Source of the DNA: Oscillospiraceae bacterium
GTDB lineage: Bacteria; Bacillota; Clostridia; Oscillospirales; Oscillospiraceae
DNA: 59,439 bases
Reading direction: 5' to 3'
NCBI GenBank assembly: GCA_009783555.1
Contig: WRDH01000014.1
Span: 1 to 59,439, forward strand
The first letter of the stretch is position 1; every line of letters starts with the position of its first letter. The notes beneath the pieces are model-generated. The model was not told the origin of the DNA, searched no databases, and saw nothing but the letters and a program-made list of their open reading frames with translations. Positions 24,839 through 33,986 of this stretch are shown piece by piece. A program made the position numbers and the translations under genes.

Positions 24839-26026
24839 ATGAAAGAAATATCTAAAATCGCAGCAAACATACAAGCGTCAACAACTCTTACCGTTGATGC
24901 TTTGTTTAAGCAGATGAAGGCTGACGGGATAGATGTTATCGGTTTCGGTGCCGGTGAGCCTGATTTTGACACACCGGAAAATATCAAGGAAGCGGCATAT
25001 AAAGCTATCAAGACAGGGCAAACAAAGTATACACCTGCCAGCGGTATGCCGGAGCTGCGCAGAGCAGTTGCGTTCAGATTGCTTGAAGACTTTGGAACCG
25101 GTTATGAACCGGAGCAAATAGTTGTTGCAAGCGGGGCAAAGCACAATGTCTATGTTACTCTCCAAACGCTTGTAAACATCGGTGATGAAGTGATTTTACC
25201 TGCTCCTTACTGGGTGACCTATGAAGAAACAATCAAAATGGTCGGCGGCATTCCCGTTATAATCCCAACGACGGAAGCCGACAGCTTCAAGATTACAGAA
25301 AAGCAACTTGAAGCGGCAATTACAGATAAAACAAAACTTTTTATCATAAATAACCCGTCAAATCCGACAGGTATGCTGTACAATGAACGCGAGCTTCGTG
25401 CTCTTGCGGATGTCTGTGCCCGACATGACCTATATATAATGTCAGACGAAATATATTACAACCTCGTCTATGACGGGAAGAAATTCACAAGCATTGCCGA
25501 GCTGGGAGAAGACATCAAGGAACGCACGGTCATTATAAACGGTGTATCAAAAACCTACGCTATGACCGGTTGGAGAATTGGTTATTCGGCTTCAAACCTT
25601 AAACTCGCAAAGGTTATGGGCAATTATCTCAGCCACTCAACAAGCTCCCCGAGCACAATATCGCAACTGGCAGCCGTGGAAGCACTAAGAGGTCCGCAGG
25701 AAAGTGTCAAATCAATGCGTGTAGAGTTTGAAAAGCGGCGCGATTATATTTGTGAGCGCATAAATGCAATGGAGGGACTAAGCTGCAGAAAACCCGACGG
25801 TGCCTTTTATATAATGCTTAATATTGAAAAGCAAATCGGCAGGGTGTTGGGTGGAAAACAAATAACCAACAGCGATGAGTTTTCACTGGCATTACTCGAA
25901 AGCGGTAAGGTCGCAACGGTGTCTTGCACCGGTTTCGGGTGTGATAATTTCGTAAGATTAACCTACGCATCATCAATGGAGTCTATTATAAAAGGCTTGG
26001 ATAGGATAGAAGAGTTCATTAACTAA
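24839..26026 (+). CDS. aspC: Class I PLP-dependent aminotransferase, aspartate type
   Basis: A 395-residue fold-type I aminotransferase. FGAGEPDFDTP (about 38-48), NNPSNPTG (about 170-177), the Asp of DEIYY and the Schiff-base Lys in GVSKTYAMTGWRIGY (about 234-248) are present, and the Arg that binds the substrate carboxylate lies in NFVRLTYA near the end. Likely uses aspartate or an aromatic amino acid with 2-oxoglutarate. It could supply the aryl-pyruvates used by IorAB. Start ATG follows AGAGGT. Confidence 0.9.
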   Translation: MKEISKIAANIQASTTLTVDALFKQMKADGIDVIGFGAGEPDFDTPENIKEAAYKAIKTGQTKYTPASGMPELRRAVAFRLLEDFGTGYEPEQIVVASGAKHNVYVTLQTLVNIGDEVILPAPYWVTYEETIKMVGGIPVIIPTTEADSFKITEKQLEAAITDKTKLFIINNPSNPTGMLYNERELRALADVCARHDLYIMSDEIYYNLVYDGKKFTSIAELGEDIKERTVIINGVSKTYAMTGWRIGYSASNLKLAKVMGNYLSHSTSSPSTISQLAAVEALRGPQESVKSMRVEFEKRRDYICERINAMEGLSCRKPDGAFYIMLNIEKQIGRVLGGKQITNSDEFSLALLESGKVATVSCTGFGCDNFVRLTYASSMESIIKGLDRIEEFIN

Positions 26027-26043
26027 AGCCCCATTCCGTCTAC

Positions 26044-26118
26044 ATGCCCCCTTCCGTGGAAGGGGGTGGCTCGCAGAGCCGGGGGGTTGTTGGGTGACGC
26101 ATGACGCCGGGGGTTGTA
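26044..26118. repeat. Palindromic repeat family C, copy 3
   Basis: CCCCCTTCCGTGGAAGGGGG, then GGCTCGCAGAGCCGGGGGGTTGT and GACGCATGACGCCGGGGGTTGT. The last part supplies the first codons of the downstream AroA-like frame. Confidence 0.7.
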
Positions 26119-27245
26119 GGTTGAAAATTGGTATAGTAAAACCAATACGCGGCGGCATTATTAATGCTACCGCTTCGCTTGCATTGGTTCAAAGAGCGTT
26201 GATGTGTGCAGCACTTTCCGGCTCCGGGACGTTTATAAAATGCAATGAAAGACCCGGTGAGATAACCGCAACTATCAACAGCCTCAAAACTCAAGGTGCA
26301 AAAATACGATACGATGGCATGGGATATCAAATTGACCCGATAAAGCTTCCCGAAGCAGGTAGGGGATTCACGGCTGCGGCTGCTATGCACGGCTTTGCGG
26401 GACAAAACAAAAGGGGAGAGTACTGGCTTCCCGGAAATGTTGCATACCAATCAATAGGTGGTCTTTTATTCACGCTTCCCATACAGAGCGGAGCAAGTAA
26501 AATAGTAGTCGAGGGCAGAGCGGAGTATAAACCGTATATAGATATGACTTTGGACACTCTTGAACAATTCGGGATTAAAGTAGAGCAAGAACAACGAAAT
26601 GACGGTGGAACCGTGTATAAAATAGCCGGCGGGCAGGTCTATAAGACACCCGGAACGATTGTAGTTGACGGGGATTGGACCAACTCTGCATTTTGGTTGT
26701 GCGCTGCCGCAATCAGCGGTGAGGGTGTGATATGTTCAGAAATAAACCGTTACTCTCGACAGGGTGATAAGGAAGTCGTGAATATTCTGGAACGCTTTGG
26801 AGCAATAACCGCATACAAAGGCGACAGCGTTGCGGTCAGACGATCAAGGCTTCGCAGTATCCGAATTGATGCAGCGGAAACACCGGATATAATACCGGCA
26901 TTAGCCGCTGTGGCTTCGGTAACAGAAGGGAAAACAGTTATCTACAACGCAGGACGGGTCGGCTTGTATGAAAGCGGAATGCTAAAAAAAATTACCGAAG
27001 CACTTACGGCTCTCGGTGCGGATGTAACCATGAATACAGACGGACTCGATATACAAGGGAAGCTACAATTGCGGGGTGGAACGGTTTCATCATTTGATGA
27101 TCCGCGGATAATAATGATGACCGCGATAGCAGCAGGCGTCTGCGAAGACACAGTCGCCATTAATAATGCTAATGCGGTCAGTAACGTATATCCTGATTTC
27201 TTTGAAGATTTTGAAAAACTGGGAGGAGTTATCCAAATGATTTAG
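26094..27245 (+). CDS. Degenerate EPSP-synthase (AroA) homologue, probably not catalytic
   Basis: A 383-residue frame clearly related to 5-enolpyruvylshikimate-3-phosphate synthase (LPGNVAYQSIGGLLFTLP, TPDIIPALAAVAS, YPDFFEDFEKLGG). Key sites are changed: the SKS motif is SLA (28-30), the GNAGT/LRRRP segment of domain 1 is missing (about 65 residues absent near 92-108), SSQ reads AYQ (117-119), the RxKESDR loop reads GLYESGM (290-296), DHR reads DPR (336-338), and the Lys before the last helix reads Asn364. Asp265 and Arg34 remain. GTG at 26094 is repeat-coded; TTG at 26121 may be the true start. Either a repurposed paralogue or decaying gene. Confidence 0.75.
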   Translation: MTHDAGGCRLKIGIVKPIRGGIINATASLALVQRALMCAALSGSGTFIKCNERPGEITATINSLKTQGAKIRYDGMGYQIDPIKLPEAGRGFTAAAAMHGFAGQNKRGEYWLPGNVAYQSIGGLLFTLPIQSGASKIVVEGRAEYKPYIDMTLDTLEQFGIKVEQEQRNDGGTVYKIAGGQVYKTPGTIVVDGDWTNSAFWLCAAAISGEGVICSEINRYSRQGDKEVVNILERFGAITAYKGDSVAVRRSRLRSIRIDAAETPDIIPALAAVASVTEGKTVIYNAGRVGLYESGMLKKITEALTALGADVTMNTDGLDIQGKLQLRGGTVSSFDDPRIIMMTAIAAGVCEDTVAINNANAVSNVYPDFFEDFEKLGGVIQMI

Positions 27246-27505
27246 TGCCTCGGATCGTTACCTACGATTTTAATTGCCTGACTCAAAACGGTCATAAAGT
27301 CGATTTTATACTGAGGATCAAAATCGTCCAGTTGCGCATACAGAGCACCGGTATCTGTGACAACATACTTTGGCTTAAGGTTGTTAAGCATTATTGCCAT
27401 AACGTCCATGCGGCATATATCACAATGACATATATCAGTCGTCTCGAACCATCTGTCCATATAGAAATTGACAGCTTCCTCTGTGTAGTTTCTTAGTCGC
27501 TTCAT
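27242..27505 (-). CDS. comFB: ComFB-family protein
   Basis: An 87-residue protein beginning MKRLRNYTEEAVNFYMDRWFE, with CHCDICRMDVMAIMLNNLKPKYV (about 26-48): a Cys-rich segment then the family helix. ComFB proteins are linked to late competence in Bacillus, and some relatives bind cyclic dinucleotides; neither role is shown here. The ATG at 27505 stands 12 bases after AAAGGA. It is the last gene of the fhs operon and its stop overlaps the end of the AroA-like gene on the other strand by 4 bases. Confidence 0.8.
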   Translation of the reverse strand: MKRLRNYTEEAVNFYMDRWFETTDICHCDICRMDVMAIMLNNLKPKYVVTDTGALYAQLDDFDPQYKIDFMTVLSQAIKIVGNDPRH

Positions 27506-27540
27506 GGTTATGACCATTCCTTTCTATGATACCGGGCTTA

Positions 27541-28176
27541 CTATGATACAAGTTCTACAGCCTTTGATGCTGCGGAGCCTGCATCGGGTGTATAAGCGTC
27601 AGCACCTATTTGGTCGGCAAAATCTTGTGTAACAGGTGCACCACCGACCATTATTTTCACTTTGTCCTTGTAGCCTGCCGAATGTATCGCTTCAACGGTA
27701 CTTTTTAATGCATCCATTGTTGTAGTCAATAGTGCGGAAGCACCGACTATCTTACAATCCGAATGCTCATTAAGTGCATCAACAAACTTATCGGGAGCAA
27801 CGTCAACACCAAGATCAATCACCTCAAAACCTGCGGATTCAACCATCAGAGCAACGAGATTTTTGCCGATGTCATGCAAATCCCCTTCAACCGTTCCGAT
27901 TATATACTTTCCAAGTTTTCCGAGACTGCCGCTTTTAAGATTGGGACGCAGAACCTCAATACCTTTTTTCATTGTTTTTGCAGCAACAAGCATTTCAGGT
28001 ACAAACACCTCGTTTTTTTGGAATTTTGCACCGATATTACTCATAGCAGCAATCATACCCTCGTCGAGTATCTCATTTGGGTTTTCTCCTGCATCGAGAG
28101 CATCTTGTACAAGACCTTCGATAAGCTTAACCTTTCCCGTTTCTACAGCAGTTGCGATTTCTTGAACTCTGGACAT
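27541..28176 (-). CDS. Corrinoid (B12-binding) methyl-carrier protein
   Basis: A 211-residue two-domain corrinoid protein. An N-terminal helical cap (about 1-88) precedes a B12-binding domain with DLHDIGKN (99-106), giving the DxHxxG motif with His101 as lower cobalt ligand, and downstream SALLTTTM and GGAPV. It resembles MtaC/MtbC/MtgC-type carriers, not the iron-sulfur corrinoid protein of the acetyl-CoA pathway. The ATG at 28176 follows GGAGG. It lies behind the methyltransferase gene, its likely partner. Confidence 0.92.
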   Translation of the reverse strand: MSRVQEIATAVETGKVKLIEGLVQDALDAGENPNEILDEGMIAAMSNIGAKFQKNEVFVPEMLVAAKTMKKGIEVLRPNLKSGSLGKLGKYIIGTVEGDLHDIGKNLVALMVESAGFEVIDLGVDVAPDKFVDALNEHSDCKIVGASALLTTTMDALKSTVEAIHSAGYKDKVKIMVGGAPVTQDFADQIGADAYTPDAGSAASKAVELVS

Positions 28177-28241
28177 TTTTTCCTCCATGCGTTTTTATCT
28201 GTAAGCTATTTTATCATATCCGCAATAAATTGCAATAATTT

Positions 28242-29048
28242 CTACACAAAGATACCTTCGCGGAATGCCGAAACATATTCGGCACAGTAGTCGTCGAGTC
28301 CGAGCATTGCTTCAGCGGCTAATATAACACCGCGTAAATCTTTATTCAGCGGATCCAAAACAGCCGAATTCATACCTGCTCCGATTGCGAGTACCGCAAA
28401 TGCTTGATTGACAAGACGGCGTACAGGCAGATTGTAAGATATATTCGAGACAGCACCTGATATAAAAACATTCGGACGGGCTTTTTTAATATACTTCATT
28501 ACATCAAGAATCTTAAATGCACCTTCTCCATCATCGGTTGTACAGAGCATTTCGACAGCAGAATCTATGTGTATACGCTTATCTTCGATTCCGTACTTGG
28601 CAGCCTTCGCCATAATCATCTCAAAAATTTCTATTCTTTTTTCTGCGGTTTTCGGAATCCCTGAGTCATCACAAAGAAGTGCCATAATATGCCACTTGCT
28701 GTTTTCCGGTTTCGCAAGAATGGGAAATGCTTTGTCGATTTTGTCACCTTCTCCGGAAACTGAGTTAAACATCCCGGGTCTTTTACACAGAGGCATTGCT
28801 CCTATGATAACATCCACATCCGGTGAATCGAGAGATATCGGACAATTTGTCACACTTTGAACGGCTTCAACCATCCACGCCAAAGTTTCAAGCTCATTTT
28901 CTTTTACTGACGCGCAACAATCAATAAAATCAACACCTGTGTCAGCTTGGCGTTTTGCCATGTCTTTAATATACGATTCATCACGTGCCGCAATTGCTGC
29001 TGCGCATGATGGTATAGAGCCGTTTAGTTTTTCTGCAATTAATGTCAT
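28242..29048 (-). CDS. Methyltetrahydrofolate:corrinoid methyltransferase
   Basis: A 268-residue TIM-barrel pterin-binding protein of the AcsE/MtgA type. Seen: GVDFIDCCAS (conserved Asp near 42), CPISLDSPD (about 91-99), FNSVSGE (the NS pair near 118), MALLCDDSGIPKTAEKR, and GAVSNISYNLP (about 200-210). It should move the methyl group between methyl-H4folate and the corrinoid protein encoded 65 bases downstream. Direction is not given by sequence. The ATG at 29048 follows GGGAG. Confidence 0.9.
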   Translation of the reverse strand: MTLIAEKLNGSIPSCAAAIAARDESYIKDMAKRQADTGVDFIDCCASVKENELETLAWMVEAVQSVTNCPISLDSPDVDVIIGAMPLCKRPGMFNSVSGEGDKIDKAFPILAKPENSKWHIMALLCDDSGIPKTAEKRIEIFEMIMAKAAKYGIEDKRIHIDSAVEMLCTTDDGEGAFKILDVMKYIKKARPNVFISGAVSNISYNLPVRRLVNQAFAVLAIGAGMNSAVLDPLNKDLRGVILAAEAMLGLDDYCAEYVSAFREGIFV

Positions 29049-29077
29049 TAAGTACATGCTCCCTATACATTCTTATT

Positions 29078-29965
29078 TTATCTGTTGAAATCACGCTTCA
29101 TGTATTCCCGCTTCATACTTTGAGCAATTGCCGCTTCAACAACATTGGAAACAAGGACAGATGTTGTTACAGTACCAACGCCGCCGGGCACAGGTGTAAT
29201 GGCTGCGACAACAGGCTCGGCATCGTCGAATTTTACATCACCGCAGAGCTTGCCTTTCTCTTCATTCCAGTTGATTCCGACATCAATCACTATTTGTCCG
29301 GGACTAAAATACTCTTTAGTTATGCCTTCCGGTTTTCCGGCTGCGACAATCAGAATCTCTGCGTTACGTGTAACAGACGGAATATCAACGGTTCGTGTGT
29401 GGCACACAGTCACGGTTGCGTTTTTACCCATTAACATCATTGCTACAGGTTTTCCGACAACAAGACTGCGCCCGATAACGACAACACGCTTTCCTGTACA
29501 ATCGATATTATAGTAATCAAGGATTTCTATACAAGCTTGAGCCGTGCATGGTGCAAAACCTTTACCACTGCCGGTGAACACACCTGCAAGAGAATCGTCT
29601 GTTATACCGTCAACATCTTTATCGGGCGTTAGCACTGCACGGATATCTTTGTCGGAAAGATGCTTTGGTAACGGGCGAAATAACAAGATTCCATGCACAC
29701 TACCGTCTTTATTCAAATCAATAATACTCCCGGCGAGCTTGCTCTGTGTTATATCTTCGGGAAGAAGGATATTTCTTACCGTTACACCAACAGTTTCACA
29801 ACGCTTAGTTGCGGTTTTTTCATAAGCAATATCATCGGGTCTTTCGCCCACACGGACAATTGCCAGTGTGGCGTTAATATCCCTTTCCTTCAGTGTTTCA
29901 AGCTTTGCCGCAGTTTTATTATTCAACGCACTGACAACATCTGCACCCTTTAATATATTCGCCAT
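29078..29965 (-). CDS. folD: Methylenetetrahydrofolate dehydrogenase / methenyltetrahydrofolate cyclohydrolase
   Basis: A 295-residue FolD. The YxxxK pair lies in AYEKTATKRCETVGV (about 48-62, Tyr and Lys), VDGITDDSLAG follows, the Rossmann loop is VVIGRSLVVGKPVA (about 159-172), and TPVPGGVGTVTTSVL (about 263-277) closes the active site. The ATG at 29965 follows AGGGGT. It interconverts methylene-, methenyl- and formyl-H4folate between Fhs and the methyl branch; FchA nearby duplicates the cyclohydrolase step. Confidence 0.95.
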   Translation of the reverse strand: MANILKGADVVSALNNKTAAKLETLKERDINATLAIVRVGERPDDIAYEKTATKRCETVGVTVRNILLPEDITQSKLAGSIIDLNKDGSVHGILLFRPLPKHLSDKDIRAVLTPDKDVDGITDDSLAGVFTGSGKGFAPCTAQACIEILDYYNIDCTGKRVVVIGRSLVVGKPVAMMLMGKNATVTVCHTRTVDIPSVTRNAEILIVAAGKPEGITKEYFSPGQIVIDVGINWNEEKGKLCGDVKFDDAEPVVAAITPVPGGVGTVTTSVLVSNVVEAAIAQSMKREYMKRDFNR

Positions 29966-30028
29966 AATTACCCCTGTTCCTTTCCTTGTCCGCCTATCCA
30001 CCAACTATCGAACCCTAAATCCTAAATC

Positions 30029-30655
30029 CTAACCCCTATTCCTTAATCTTCCTGTGACCGAGTTGAAAATATCATCAGCCATTATGCAATATTTACCCAG
30101 TATTGCATCTGCTTCGGCTTCAATACTGCTCGCATAGTTTCTATCCTTCATTGAATGAGTATTAATGTAAACATTTAAGCTTGCTCCCTGGAGCGCGGAC
30201 TTACAGAAAATCGCACCTGTTCCGGCATCACTTAATGCAAGCACAGAGCCTTTACTCGCGAACTCATCATGAAGCTCTATCGCTCTTGCACATAGGCGCA
30301 TTATATCCATAGGAACGGTGCAGGCGAGTCTGAGTGCATCCTCCATGACCTGATCACGTGTCGGGTCATCTTTAGAAATTCCGTAAGCTTTTGAGAGCGG
30401 TTCAAATACAACAGCATCTTCATCAACAAGGCGCAAAAGCTCGGCTTGCAAGGCCGCAGCCTTTTCCATCAGTACGAGCATCTCGGATTCAACACTCGCA
30501 TATTTCTTCTTACCAACAGTGAGACTTCCGACCATGGCACCCAACGCTATACCAACAGCACCGACAAGCGCGGAAGCACCACCACCTCCAGGCACAGGCG
30601 CTTTCGTAGAAAGCACCTCAACAAATTCACAACACGGCGTATCTATAAATTTCAT
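30029..30655 (-). CDS. fchA: Methenyltetrahydrofolate cyclohydrolase, FTCD cyclodeaminase-type
   Basis: A 208-residue all-helical protein. APVPGGGGASALVGAVGIALG (about 17-37) is the folate-binding glycine stretch, followed by helices with the usual heptad pattern to the end. The ATG at 30655 follows AGGAGT; a longer frame from 30766 overlaps fhs and is not supported. In clostridia FchA runs the methenyl/10-formyl step. Confidence 0.9.
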   Translation of the reverse strand: MKFIDTPCCEFVEVLSTKAPVPGGGGASALVGAVGIALGAMVGSLTVGKKKYASVESEMLVLMEKAAALQAELLRLVDEDAVVFEPLSKAYGISKDDPTRDQVMEDALRLACTVPMDIMRLCARAIELHDEFASKGSVLALSDAGTGAIFCKSALQGASLNVYINTHSMKDRNYASSIEAEADAILGKYCIMADDIFNSVTGRLRNRG

Positions 30656-30725
30656 AATTAATTTACTCCTGTTATACATTGTATGCAACGGGAATTGGAG
30701 TTGTTCAAGCGTGCTAAGTTTTATC

Positions 30726-32486
30726 CTAAAATAACCCGGAAACTTTCCCTGTCTCTGTGTCAACATCTATACGTCGGTAGGCGGGATTTGAGCCTGTGCC
30801 GGGCATCATGCTTATAGAGCCTGCCATCGGGCAAAGGAATTTTGCGCCGCCGTAAACGAGAATATCCCTTACAGGCAGACGCCAACCTTTTGGTACACCC
30901 TTAAATGCTGGTTCGTGAGAGAGTGAAAGATGTGTTTTGACCATCATAGTACTGTAATCGGCATAGTGTGGGTCGTTTTCAAAGAACTCTGCTTTTTTGG
31001 TCGCAAGTGGAGCCCAGTCAACACCTTCTGCTCCGTAAACCTCTGTTGCAATTAATTCAACACGCTCTCTCAGCGGCATAGACAAATCATACAGATACTT
31101 AAGCTCTGTCGGTTCTTCACAGGCCTCAATAACTACCTCGGCGAGTTCACGCGCGCCTTCTCCGCCGTTTCTCCAGTGGTCGCTGACTGCACAGCGTACA
31201 CCGTGTTCCTGACATAGTCTTCTGAGTAGCGCAATTTCCTCGTCGGTATCGGTATGGAATTTGTTTATACACACAACCGGATTGATACCGGATTTTTTTA
31301 CATTATCCACATGGTGGAAAAGATTATTAGTTCCTTTTTCAAGCAATCGAAGGTTTTGCTCGGTGTACTCTTTCGGGAGCGGGCGTCCCGGTACAACTGC
31401 CGGTCCGCCGCCATGCATTTTAAGTGCGCGAATAGTCGCTACAAGGACAGAAACATGCGGCTTGAGCTCTGACAATCGGCACTTTACATTCCAGAATTTT
31501 TCAAACCCGATATCGGCGGCAAAACCCGATTCCGTCACATGATAATCAAATAGTTTTAGCGCAAGCTTGTCGCCTATAATTGAGGATTGCCCTATAGCTA
31601 TATTCGCAAACGGGCCTGTGTGTATCAAACAAGGCTGATGTTCTACTGTGTAACAGAGTGTCGGATTTATTGTGTTTCTCATCCACGCAGTCATTGCTCC
31701 ATCAACTTCAAGATCTGCAGTTGTGACAGGCTCACCGCTTTTGTTGTAGGCAACTATGATTTTTCCGATTCGCTCTCGAAGGTCTTTTAAGTCAGTTGCT
31801 ATCGATAGTATAGCCATAAGCTCACTGCCGACAGCGATACCGAACTTGGAGTCCATTTTGAACCCGTTTCTCTCACCGGAACCTAAGCCTATACGTATCT
31901 GCCTCAAGCCTTGTGCGCAAAAATCAATTACCCATCCGAGTTCAACACGTTCAGGGTCAATATTAAGGCGTTTTAAGCCAATCTCCGCAAGCTTTTCATC
32001 GTCATAGTTACGCTCATGTTGCATCCGGGCATTAAGTGCAACCATTGCAAGGTTATGTGCGTTCATTATGTCATTAATATCACCCGTTAAGCCAAGCGAA
32101 AACTCCGTCATGGGAATAAGCAATGCATTGCCGCCACCTGCGGCTGTGCCTTTGACATTCATCGTCGGACCGCCTGACGGCTGGCGTAAGCATCCTCCGG
32201 CATTTTTGCCCAGCTTTCCGAGTCCTTGTATGAGTCCCAAAGATGTTGTGGACTTACCTTCACCAAGCGGCGTAGGAGTTATAGCCGTTACTTCAATAAA
32301 CTTGCCGTCTGGCTTATCCTTAAGTCTCTTCATTATCTTAATGAAATCGAGCTTCGGAGTTTTCCCGTGCGGAATAATCTCATCGGGTAAAAGGCCCATA
32401 AGCTCTCTGAAATACTCCACATCGGGAAGATTGTTTTCAGCCTCCTCGGCTATTTGCCAGTCTTTATATTTTATAGGGTCAAGCAT
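30726..32486 (-). CDS. fhs: Formate-tetrahydrofolate ligase (divergent type)
   Basis: A 586-residue ATP-dependent ligase making 10-formyl-H4folate from formate. The P-loop is [12 protein letters not shown] (70-81). [14 protein letters not shown] (about 99-112) stands where the common form has LREPSLGPCFGIKG, and [27 protein letters not shown] follows, so it belongs to a divergent branch and is somewhat longer than the familiar clostridial enzymes. GGAGGAAAA precedes the ATG. First gene of the operon fhs-fchA-folD-methyltransferase-corrinoid protein-comFB. Confidence 0.93.
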   Translation of the reverse strand: MLDPIKYKDWQIAEEAENNLPDVEYFRELMGLLPDEIIPHGKTPKLDFIKIMKRLKDKPDGKFIEVTAITPTPLGEGKSTTSLGLIQGLGKLGKNAGGCLRQPSGGPTMNVKGTAAGGGNALLIPMTEFSLGLTGDINDIMNAHNLAMVALNARMQHERNYDDEKLAEIGLKRLNIDPERVELGWVIDFCAQGLRQIRIGLGSGERNGFKMDSKFGIAVGSELMAILSIATDLKDLRERIGKIIVAYNKSGEPVTTADLEVDGAMTAWMRNTINPTLCYTVEHQPCLIHTGPFANIAIGQSSIIGDKLALKLFDYHVTESGFAADIGFEKFWNVKCRLSELKPHVSVLVATIRALKMHGGGPAVVPGRPLPKEYTEQNLRLLEKGTNNLFHHVDNVKKSGINPVVCINKFHTDTDEEIALLRRLCQEHGVRCAVSDHWRNGGEGARELAEVVIEACEEPTELKYLYDLSMPLRERVELIATEVYGAEGVDWAPLATKKAEFFENDPHYADYSTMMVKTHLSLSHEPAFKGVPKGWRLPVRDILVYGGAKFLCPMAGSISMMPGTGSNPAYRRIDVDTETGKVSGLF

Positions 32487-32521
32487 AAATATTTTCCTCC
32501 GGGGTTATGGATTTTGAGACT

Positions 32522-32902
32522 CTACTCCTCCGTGTTATCCTCCGGCTTTTCCTGTTCTTGCTTAGGTACTTTAACCTCTACCTTTACAACAGGGTTGCTT
32601 TTCAAATCGGCAATTTCCTTTTCTTTCTGTGCAATTCTTTCATGAGCACAGGTGATTTCGCCGCATATTTGACTGAACTCATTGTTCTCATCATCTTTGT
32701 ACTTTTTGTGGTATCTTGTTCCGAGCTCAACGCTTAAACGGCGGATGGTAGCCTTGTCGTTTACTATACCGGCTCTAAGCTTGGTTTTTCTAGCAAGGAT
32801 ACGTGTCTTTTCTTCGGCTGCTTTATATGCGTCAATCGAAGCATCTGCAAATGTATCAAGTGCGTTTTTTGCTTTTTTCTTGAAATCATCGTAATTAGCC
32901 AT
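32522..32902 (-). CDS. Small charged coiled-coil protein of unknown function
   Basis: A 126-residue hydrophilic protein starting MANYDDFKKKAKNALDTFADAS. Residues about 10-100 are strongly helical and rich in Lys, Glu and Ala, ending with a heptad-like stretch HERIAQKEKEIADLKS; the C-terminus is Lys/Glu/Pro-rich. It has two Cys near 78-83 (ICGEITCAH). The ATG at 32902 has GAGGAGG and overlaps the end of lgt by 8 bases. I do not recognise a named family; it resembles small gas-vesicle/phage-shock-like or DUF helical proteins only in composition. Confidence 0.75.
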   Translation of the reverse strand: MANYDDFKKKAKNALDTFADASIDAYKAAEEKTRILARKTKLRAGIVNDKATIRRLSVELGTRYHKKYKDDENNEFSQICGEITCAHERIAQKEKEIADLKSNPVVKVEVKVPKQEQEKPEDNTEE

Positions 32903-33986
32903 TATTTTCCTCCTCATTTTTTGCATCATCATTTTCTTCTTCTTCTGTTTCTTTATCGGTATCAGGCTCGCTATTGTCTTTTGTTTCTTTATCGGAATCA
33001 GGTTCGTCGATTTCATCGGACTCACCATCATCTTCATTTTCGGATTTACAATCATCATCGTCTATGGATTCATTCTCTACATCACTTTCAGATGCTCCAT
33101 CCAGTTCTGCCAACTCTTCTGCATCTTCCTCGTCTTCGATTTCTTCTGCATCCTCGCCGTAAACCGTTTCGTAGTTTCTTTTTCTGATAAAGTTGAAAAT
33201 TAAAATCCCTATAGCAACCACAAAGGATATAGCAGCGAGCCATTGCGATGCACGGTTATCGGTGCCGGGAATAAGCAAGCTGTCGGTACGCAATCCTTCA
33301 ATCATAAATCTGCCTAAGCCGTACCAAGCTACATAGAACAGAAAGTATTGACCGGGATACTTTGTTTTTGATTTCTTTGAAAAGATGTGCATAATGAGCA
33401 AGCCAACAACATTCCAAAGTGATTCATAAAGGAAAGTGGGGTGGACGTATTCTGTGCCTCCGGCATCCGTCAGACCCATCTTCCACGGCAAATCGGTTTC
33501 GACACCATATGCTTCGCGGTTGATAAAATTACCCCATCTGCCGACGGCTTGACCTATGAAAAGACCAAAGCCTGCGGCGTCAAGCAAACTGCCGAGCGGT
33601 TTTTTCTTTATGCGGCTGTATACCCAAAAGCCTAAACCGGACGCTATAATACCTCCGTAAACAGCCAAACCGCCTTCTCTTAACCTGAAAATATTCCCCC
33701 ATTGACCCGGTGCGAAAAATTTGTCGAAGTTAAAGATCATGTAGTATAGCCTTGCGCCGACAAGACCGCACAGAATCGCAATTATAATAAGGTCGTAAAT
33801 GTTTTCCTGAGAAAGATTAAACAGCTTTCTGCGTTTTAAAATGTATATTCCCGCAAGAGTATACCCTGCCACAACAAACAGACCGTAATAATAAATATTA
33901 AAGCCGAATATTGTGAAGTATCTCGGTAAGTCGAGAACAAAACCGTCGCCAAACAGCGGAAAAGAAATTACTGCGTCAGGATTCAC
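32895..33986 (-). CDS. lgt: Prolipoprotein diacylglyceryl transferase with long acidic tail
   Basis: A 363-residue membrane enzyme that attaches diacylglycerol to lipobox Cys residues. Core 1-277: VGARLYYMIFN (Arg79), GGLAVYGGII (105-114), the signature GRWGNFINREAYG (149-161), HPTFLYESLWN (182-192) and GLGRFMIEGLR. From about 278 an 86-residue tail of Glu/Asp/Ser/Asn follows, unusual for Lgt. GTG start at 33986 shares its G with the stop of the upstream peptidase gene. Would modify the lipoproteins encoded here (TupA, DUF4430). Confidence 0.95.
   Translation of the reverse strand: MNPDAVISFPLFGDGFVLDLPRYFTIFGFNIYYYGLFVVAGYTLAGIYILKRRKLFNLSQENIYDLIIIAILCGLVGARLYYMIFNFDKFFAPGQWGNIFRLREGGLAVYGGIIASGLGFWVYSRIKKKPLGSLLDAAGFGLFIGQAVGRWGNFINREAYGVETDLPWKMGLTDAGGTEYVHPTFLYESLWNVVGLLIMHIFSKKSKTKYPGQYFLFYVAWYGLGRFMIEGLRTDSLLIPGTDNRASQWLAAISFVVAIGILIFNFIRKRNYETVYGEDAEEIEDEEDAEELAELDGASESDVENESIDDDDCKSENEDDGESDEIDEPDSDKETKDNSEPDTDKETEEEENDDAKNEEENNG

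Noticed and set aside
30016-30038. Telomere-like CCTAAAT tandem units
   Set aside because: Only two to three short units in a small intergenic gap; a simple-sequence tract with no sign of function.
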